Assembly: GCA_021202715.1 (NCBI GenBank)
Contig: JAJQCL010000149.1
Span: 1 to 8,362, forward strand
Direction: 5' to 3'
From: Lachnospiraceae bacterium
GTDB lineage: Bacteria > Bacillota > Clostridia > Lachnospirales > Lachnospiraceae
DNA: 8,362 nt
In this document: positions 6,501 through 8,362 of the stretch, piece by piece
How positions within the stretch are numbered: the first letter of the stretch is position 1
Layout of the letters: each line of letters starts with the position of its first letter
Notes under the pieces: generated by a model
Seen by the model: only the letters and a program-made list of their open reading frames with translations
What the model was told of the DNA's origin: nothing
Database searches by the model: none
Position numbers and translations under genes: made by a program

Positions 6501-7141
6501 TCCTGCGGCAGGAGGCTACGGGAGAAGACGTATTTCACTTTGTGGAAGGACTGCTCACGGAAGAGTCTGAGCGCGACAGCGTGCCTGAGATCTGTGTGCT
6601 CGCGCTGACAAAATATTATGCGGGGCGGGAAAACCTGACGGAAGAAGAGACCCGTCTGTGTGCGAGTCTGGTGGACAGTCTTTATCGGAAGGGCATGATT
6701 TTTGCCTGGATGAAGGACCTGAGCGCCAGAGTCCGGCTGCCGGAAGAGATCCGCTGCCGGGAATGGCTGGAATATCACGGTGAGGCGGGACAGAGCCTGG
6801 AGCTGCGTCTGCGCATTCTACCCGAGATGGAGGGGAAACCGCCGCTGCGGCTGGTGATGCCTCAGATCTACCCGGGAATCTATGTCAAGTCTCAGCTGCT
6901 CTTTGAGGGCGATGAGATGGAGTATGAGATCGTCCGGGAAGACGGGCGGGAGATCCTCGAGAAGGGGAGCCGCCGGGGAACTGCCTCACCGGATTCGGAT
7001 GGAAGCCGTTTTGCACGGCTGAATCGTCTGCAGGCTGCGGTACGGGACGGAAGATCTGTGACCGCATGGCAGCAGGAGATCCTGGATTACGCGATGATGG
7101 AGACCTGGACAGAGCAGATCTTTGCACTGCCGGAGGAATAG
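3581..7141 (+). CDS. Large DUF5717-like protein: beta domains plus long helical-repeat region, function unknown
   Basis: The protein has 1186 residues from GTG 3581 (1192 from GTG 3563) to the TAG at 7139-7141. From its sequence and its Hsp70-like neighbour I match it to the Lachnospiraceae family DUF5717. This is memory, not a search. Residues about 30-115 look like a beta-sandwich (VYRGDIRVFSG ... LPYRFEVRR). Residues 122-184 are helical. Residues 190-287 look like a second Ig-like domain (ETIRIEKNTWGQVRIQA ... LHGGKNYARISL). From about 294 to 1080 the sequence is almost all amphipathic helix pairs rich in Leu, Tyr, Glu and Arg, like TPR-type repeats, as in SLEYLQYCWEEM and AYLYLQAQVTESWEKKEQLL. 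A short beta segment and helices close the protein. There is no signal peptide or membrane helix, so it should be cytoplasmic. It has no catalytic motif that I can see. A scaffold or binding platform for the Hsp70-like product 34 nt downstream is an inference. Confidence 0.8.
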   Translation: MKEKIRQLASGTVDLPIPRLELLQPKIEEMIAWGQVYRGDIRVFSGNQVDFRGLIYSDDSRIVLLQSSFAGVNAYIPYEVRAEQLDQGTVLEGHFCLVYNGGEKKLPYRFEVRRSAAGAVRQAESLEDFAGLARMRPEEARELFDSQEFSRMPLMEDMSVRAIYDGLRRAVNRRNSLEEFLVATGAKERLRLTVDETPRSFVLQDAEQTETIRIEKNTWGQVRIQAQSDNPCVILNRETLTEKDFEKNVCELSFTVRRDRLHGGKNYARISLSAPLQSFQIDLTLAGRAEPSRSAHRRWERRSEELEFLRTWLGTMEKDGDRKESLEYLQYCWEEMTGDEEPDVHQKLYRVAISLGLGDTDMASMILEDVSKEVEERRREDTDAYCAYLYLQAQVTESWEKKEQLLKILHLYQDQGQETVFLFLLMLSMDEGAADRPTEILGRIRDYYRDGCRSPFLYLEACRIYNRHPDILKKLEHFELQTLTFGARQGILTRETALYLATLVAQERNYRPAFHRLLARLYDTYQDDEILEAVCALLIRGDRREAEDFVWFARGVERDIRLTRLYDYYLYTVPEDWQQAFPRELVLYFSYNSPRNPESQQLLYLNLIRFYGNDRQIMQSYEEQIHSFVRCSILAGTINGELAHLYSRRLTVEDVDDKTARILPDILRAHEITDTTGRFAEVIVVYGELEEELSVPLRDRRACVPLYSSSCRILFADAAGTRYAGDIGTVRPLLENTQSIENRCRELYSRHAMLRLAECTQILLHGAEMENQIRLLKKEIEVRDIHRQFRRAMTSAIVEFAIRREKPEEEELLACVRYSGITPDQRLRLTKLLIDLGQLTEAEIQVRRIGYRELPVGSLLRLVSLTIQNSLYEKDEFLVDMCRYLFDRGQCDDILLEYLCTYFNASSREMLPILQMAYERKLHTGDMPERLLGQMLFTGVYDGMDEVFHIYMEQGNTDRLLVHAYFVVKCSGYFLRQEATGEDVFHFVEGLLTEESERDSVPEICVLALTKYYAGRENLTEEETRLCASLVDSLYRKGMIFAWMKDLSARVRLPEEIRCREWLEYHGEAGQSLELRLRILPEMEGKPPLRLVMPQIYPGIYVKSQLLFEGDEMEYEIVREDGREILEKGSRRGTASPDSDGSRFARLNRLQAAVRDGRSVTAWQQEILDYAMMETWTEQIFALPEE

Positions 7142-7175
7142 CAGAACGGAAAATGGCGGAAAGGAGGAGACCTGC

Positions 7176-8362
7176 ATGCAGGGATTGTTACTGGGAATGG
7201 ATTTGTGCGACGACTACAGCCAGGTGAGCTGTTTTAACCCTCTCGCTATGGAGGCGGAGGCGATTACCCTGTCTGCCGCGGAGTCGTCCTGCCTGATTCC
7301 CACTGTGATCTGTAAGAAGAAACAGGAGGATGTCTGGTTCATCGGAGAGGAAGCCTATCGCCGCGCGCTGTTCGGCGAGGGGACCATGGTGGATAAGCTC
7401 GTGAAGCTGGCCCGGAAGGACGGCAGCGCGACCATCGAGGGGGTTCGCTATACGGCGGAGGACCTGTTGGGGCGCTATGTCTCGATGCTGCTGGAGAAGG
7501 CCCGGGCGAAATATCGCCTCGAAGAAGTGGACAGCCTTGTTTTTACGGTGCAGACGCTGGAGGCTTCCTTCCTGGATCTCCTGGTTCGTGTGGCGGAGCG
7601 CTGCGGGGTGCCCCGGGAGCTGGTGCACATCCTGAATCATACAGAGAGCTTTGTTTATTACGTGATCAGTCAGAAGCAGGAAGTGTGGGCCAACGCAGCC
7701 TGTATGTTTGACCTGACAGAGGATGGCCTGCACTATTATGAGATGCGGATGATCCGCGGACGAAAGCCCAAGATTGTGGAGGCAAAACACGAGCGGATGG
7801 ATGAGGGATTCAGTCTGGATCTTCTGGACAATGCTTCCGGAGAACATCTGGGAGACACGATCCTGACGGCCTGTGCGGAACGTTTACTGGATAAAAAGGT
7901 CATTTCTTCCGTGTTCCTTACCGGGAAAGGATTCCTTTCCACGGACTGGGCGCCGAATTTCATTCAGACGATATGCAATAAGAGAAGAGCCTTCGCGGGG
8001 CAGCATGTATTTGCCAGCGGGGCAGCCTACGTCGCCTATGATGTGCTGCAGGAGTCGACCTCATATCCCTTTGTCTGTCTGTGCGAGGGACGCATTGCTT
8101 CCACCGTCAGTCTGATGGCCCGCTATCAGGGGCGGAATGAGAAGGTCATCCTGGCGGAGGCGGGGACGAACTGGTATGAAGCGCGTTCCCGGGTGGAACT
8201 GATTCCTGACGGGACGGATTGTCTGGAGCTTTCTATTGCCGCCTGCGGGATTCCCCGGTCGGACAAGGTGCGGATCGATCTGTCAGATTTCCCGGTTCGC
8301 CCCAACAAGACGACCCGCATCGAGGTGATCGTATCCCCGCGATGCGGGTCGTCTTGTTGGGG
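7176..8362 (+). CDS. Degenerate Hsp70/actin-fold protein, DUF5716-like (3' partial)
   Basis: The ATG at 7176 follows AAGGAGG (7161-7167) by 8 nt. The frame stays open to the right edge (395 codons). The N-terminal GLLLGMDLCDDYSQVSCF (residues 3-20) matches the phosphate-1 loop strand of Hsp70. SLVFTVQTLEASFLDLLVRV leads to ILNHTESFVYYVI (152-164), the counterpart of the Hsp70 INEPTAAALAY helix. CMFDLTEDG (176-184) occupies the phosphate-2 position but lacks its glycines. FLTGKGF (247-253) and FASGAAYVAY (279-288) correspond to the adenosine-binding part. After about residue 290 a beta-rich region begins (VELIPDGTDCLELSIAACG), and RPNKTTRIEV follows near the end. The order and the neighbour fit what I recall as DUF5716. 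The role is unknown. The last 8 or so residues (after IVS) come from an inverted copy of earlier sequence and are probably artefactual. Confidence 0.85.
   Translation, partial: MQGLLLGMDLCDDYSQVSCFNPLAMEAEAITLSAAESSCLIPTVICKKKQEDVWFIGEEAYRRALFGEGTMVDKLVKLARKDGSATIEGVRYTAEDLLGRYVSMLLEKARAKYRLEEVDSLVFTVQTLEASFLDLLVRVAERCGVPRELVHILNHTESFVYYVISQKQEVWANAACMFDLTEDGLHYYEMRMIRGRKPKIVEAKHERMDEGFSLDLLDNASGEHLGDTILTACAERLLDKKVISSVFLTGKGFLSTDWAPNFIQTICNKRRAFAGQHVFASGAAYVAYDVLQESTSYPFVCLCEGRIASTVSLMARYQGRNEKVILAEAGTNWYEARSRVELIPDGTDCLELSIAACGIPRSDKVRIDLSDFPVRPNKTTRIEVIVSPRCGSSCW
8300..8362. repeat. Perfect 23-bp inverted repeat at the window edge, probable assembly or chimera artefact
   Basis: Positions 8340-8362 are the exact reverse complement of 8300-8322, with a 17-nt spacer (8323-8339). 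The left arm encodes RPNKTTR in frame and fits the Hsp70-like protein. The right arm encodes PRCGSSCW, which does not look like protein-family sequence. The right arm runs to the very last base, so the true arm may be longer. A fold-back chimera or a contig end with a palindromic join explains this better than a terminator inside a gene. Confidence 0.85.

Noticed and set aside
7188..7847. 219-residue minus-strand open frame
   Set aside because: It is the shadow of the Hsp70-like gene and has no start signal or family pattern.

Overview
The window looks like chromosomal DNA from a fairly GC-rich Clostridia, most likely a Lachnospiraceae member. The evidence is the style of the ComEC metallo-beta-lactamase domain, strong AGGAGG-type ribosome binding sites, TTGACA/TATAAT-like promoters, and a pair of large genes that I match from memory to the Lachnospiraceae families DUF5717 and DUF5716. 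The family names come from recalled sequence patterns, not from a search.

Layout. Positions 1-722 (+) hold the C-terminal metallo-beta-lactamase domain of ComEC, cut by the left edge. A visibly AT-richer patch (about 722-1260) follows. It carries, on the minus strand, an intact 89-residue gene of unknown function (908-1177) and, overlapping its 3' end, a decayed DUF4160-like gene (about 770-915) with one stop codon, one single-base frameshift and a lost 3' part. The small gene has a plausible promoter with a perfect dyad between its -35 and -10 boxes.

Positions 1269-2004 (-) encode a cytoplasmic glycerophosphodiester phosphodiesterase. Its last ~44 residues lie out of frame after a run of five G, so the gene is either frameshifted or carries a sequencing error. 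Its promoter is divergent from that of rarA, and its predicted mRNA begins exactly with an 11-bp hairpin.

Positions 2202-3521 (+) encode the AAA+ ATPase RarA (MgsA), involved in stalled-fork handling. Downstream in the same direction lie a ~1186-residue protein with beta-sandwich-like domains followed by a long alpha-helical repeat region (3581-7141, DUF5717-like) and a degenerate Hsp70/actin-fold protein (7176 to the right edge, DUF5716-like). These last two genes are 34 nt apart and look like one operon. They are the best candidate here for an undescribed system: a helical-repeat scaffold paired with an Hsp70-like protein that lacks the usual glycine-rich phosphate-2 motif.

The right edge is suspicious. 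The last 23 bases are the exact reverse complement of 8300-8322, inside a coding sequence, which suggests a fold-back chimera at a contig end. The final residues of the Hsp70-like protein should not be trusted. No tRNA, rRNA, CRISPR array, insertion sequence or prophage gene was seen.
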